DNA of 64,000 nucleotides from contig NZ_BNBB01000010.1 of NCBI RefSeq assembly GCF_014654615.1, positions 124,001 to 188,000 of the forward strand, in the 5' to 3' direction. The position numbers and the translations under genes were made by a program. Below, piece after piece: positions 62,637 through 64,000 of this stretch. Within the stretch, counting starts at the first letter, position 1. Each line of letters begins with the position of its first letter. This DNA comes from Streptosporangium violaceochromogenes. GTDB taxonomy: Bacteria > Actinomycetota > Actinomycetes > Streptosporangiales > Streptosporangiaceae. Below the pieces are notes generated by a model. It worked only from the letters and a program-made list of their open reading frames with translations. It was not told the origin of the DNA and did no database searches.

Positions 62637-64000
62637 ATGGGCTCTGGAAACCGGTCAATTCGGTTCAAGATCTTCTTGCTGCTGCTCCTACCCCTCCTCT
62701 CACTGAGTGCATTATGGGGGTTTGTCCTAAATCTGACGGTTGGCGATGGAACCGCCCTCCTGAGGTCGAACACCCTCTATCAGAGCGTTGGCACGGCGTC
62801 CACCGATCTCGGGCTCCAGCTCCAGTCGGAGCGGACCCAGTCCTCGATGGCGATCAGCTCCCGCATCCTCACCAGCGGGATCGGCCAGCAGCGTGACCGC
62901 ACCGACGAGGCGGCGGAGCGGTTCCGCCAGGCGGCGCTCGCCGAGGATTCCGGAAGTCCGGAACTGCGCTCCTCCCTGACCGCGCTCACGCACCAGCTCG
63001 ACCGGCTCCAGGGCATCCGCTCCGGCATCGACACCGGCCAGCACAACCGGCTCGACGTGCTGTCGAACTATAACCAGATCCTGGATGCGGTCTTTCTGGT
63101 CTACGACCAGCTCGTCGCGGTCCCCGACCTGGCGATCTACCAGCAGGCCGCCGCCATGCAGGCGATGGGCGGCGCCCGCGAGATGATCGCCAGGGAGAAC
63201 GCGCTGATCAGCGGCGCCCTGATCGACTACCGGCTCTCGCCACAGGAACGTGCCGCCTTCGCCGAATTCGCCGCCACCAGGCGCTACCTGCACACCCGCG
63301 GCCTGTCGGCCCTGGACGCCGAGCTGGGCAGGCCGTACCGCGACACCTTCAACTCCGCCGCCTTCGAGAAGTTCGCGACGCTGGAGAAGGCCATCGCCAC
63401 GGGGAGCGGCGACCGGCTGCCGCCGGAGGCCCAGCGCTGGAAGCAGGCCACCGACGGGCTGGCGACCACGTTCGACCAACTCGGCGCCGCCGCCTCCACC
63501 ACGCTCGCGGAGCGTTCCCAGTCGGTGGCCACCGGGATCATGGTGAGGATCGCCGCCGCCGGCGGTCTGGGCCTGATCGCGGTGATCGCGTCCATCGCCA
63601 TCTCGGTCCGCTTCGGCCGCCGTCTGGCCGGCGAACTGGCCGGGCTCCGCTCCGCCGCGCTCGACCTGGCCGACGTACGGCTTCCGAGGGTCGTCGAACG
63701 GCTCCGGCGCGGTGAGGAGGTGGACGTCCGGGCCGAGGCGCCGCCGATCGGGACCGACGGCTCGGTCGAGGTCCGGGACGTGGCCCAGGCGTTCGGCTCG
63801 GTGCAGCGCACCGCCATCGGGGCCGCCGTGGGCCAGGCCAACCTGCGCCGCAGCGTCAGCCAGGTCTTCGTGAACCTGGCCCGGCGCAAGCAGGCCCTGC
63901 TCCAGCGCCAGCTCACACTGCTCGACAACATGCAGCGCCGGGCGAGCGACCCCGAAAGCCTTGAGGACCTGTTCCGGCTCGACCACCTCACCACCCGCAT
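62637..64000 (+). CDS. Nitrate/nitrite-sensing sensor histidine kinase, 5' part (conservon CvnA-like)
   Basis: 454 codons and no stop before the window edge. A first membrane helix (FKIFLLLLLPLLSLSALWGFVL, residues 10-31) leads into a periplasmic all-helical domain with the nitrate-sensor features (QSERTQSSMAISS, residues 62-74). A second helix lies near 300-325, then a HAMP-like linker and the kinase helix ending LFRLDHLTTR, where the phospho-His box begins. This is the CvnA type, normally followed by roadblock, DUF742 and GTPase genes. Codon 26 is TTA. Confidence 0.85.
   Translation, partial: MGSGNRSIRFKIFLLLLLPLLSLSALWGFVLNLTVGDGTALLRSNTLYQSVGTASTDLGLQLQSERTQSSMAISSRILTSGIGQQRDRTDEAAERFRQAALAEDSGSPELRSSLTALTHQLDRLQGIRSGIDTGQHNRLDVLSNYNQILDAVFLVYDQLVAVPDLAIYQQAAAMQAMGGAREMIARENALISGALIDYRLSPQERAAFAEFAATRRYLHTRGLSALDAELGRPYRDTFNSAAFEKFATLEKAIATGSGDRLPPEAQRWKQATDGLATTFDQLGAAASTTLAERSQSVATGIMVRIAAAGGLGLIAVIASIAISVRFGRRLAGELAGLRSAALDLADVRLPRVVERLRRGEEVDVRAEAPPIGTDGSVEVRDVAQAFGSVQRTAIGAAVGQANLRRSVSQVFVNLARRKQALLQRQLTLLDNMQRRASDPESLEDLFRLDHLTTR

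Overview
The window is high-GC DNA with GTG starts, ATGA/GTGA gene overlaps, a SARP regulator, F420-type (LLM) oxidoreductases and a nitrate-sensing conservon-type histidine kinase. This points to a filamentous actinomycete, plausibly Streptosporangiales (family-level placement is inference). I see no rRNA, tRNA, CRISPR array or intact insertion sequence.

Positions 1 to about 27.7 kb hold the right-hand part of a type II (aromatic) polyketide cluster that continues beyond the left edge. The core is KSalpha (19893-21155), chain-length factor (18456-19679) and ACP (18168-18425). Around it are a TcmN-type aromatase, a TcmJ-like cupin cyclase, a TcmI-like cyclase, a second SchA/CurD-type protein, and two copies each of a ketoreductase-like SDR, an ABM monooxygenase and a DUF1772 (anthrone-oxygenase family) membrane protein. 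This set resembles tetracenomycin or pentangular-polyphenol (pradimicin-like) chemistry. Tailoring genes are two O-methyltransferases, two LLM oxidoreductases, a 3-hydroxyacid-dehydrogenase-like reductase, a third SDR lacking the catalytic Tyr, a GT-B glycosyltransferase and a small Tat-exported protein. A deoxy(amino)sugar set comprises RmlA, a 3,5-epimerase, a DegT aminotransferase, part of a sugar epimerase/dehydratase and a small methyltransferase. An ACMSD-like amidohydrolase and an isolated PEP-synthase-like ATP-grasp protein are unusual members. Control and export are a SARP with an NB-ARC domain (carrying a TTA codon) and a divergent MarR/MFS pair.

From 27.7 to 37.9 kb there is an NrtR-like regulator and a surface-glycan cluster: a DUF4434 protein, two GT4 enzymes, a UDP-ManNAc-type dehydrogenase, a UDP-GlcNAc 2-epimerase and a two-domain glycosyltransferase. 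From 38.4 to 46.2 kb there is an amino-acid ABC transporter, then an operon for oxidative deamination, decarboxylation and aldehyde oxidation of an amino acid. At about 47.15 kb two truncated genes meet head to head, a deletion scar.

From 47.8 to 57.8 kb lies a CoA-ester catabolic cluster: two acyl-CoA dehydrogenases, an FAD oxidase, a thiolase-fold protein with a DUF35 partner, an NDP-forming acyl-CoA synthetase, an RpiR regulator, an SDR and a MaoC hydratase. The window ends with a flotillin/NfeD-like pair, a Tat-targeted flavin amine-oxidase-like protein and the 5' part of a nitrate-sensing histidine kinase. Strong perfect hairpins mark several convergent gene ends.
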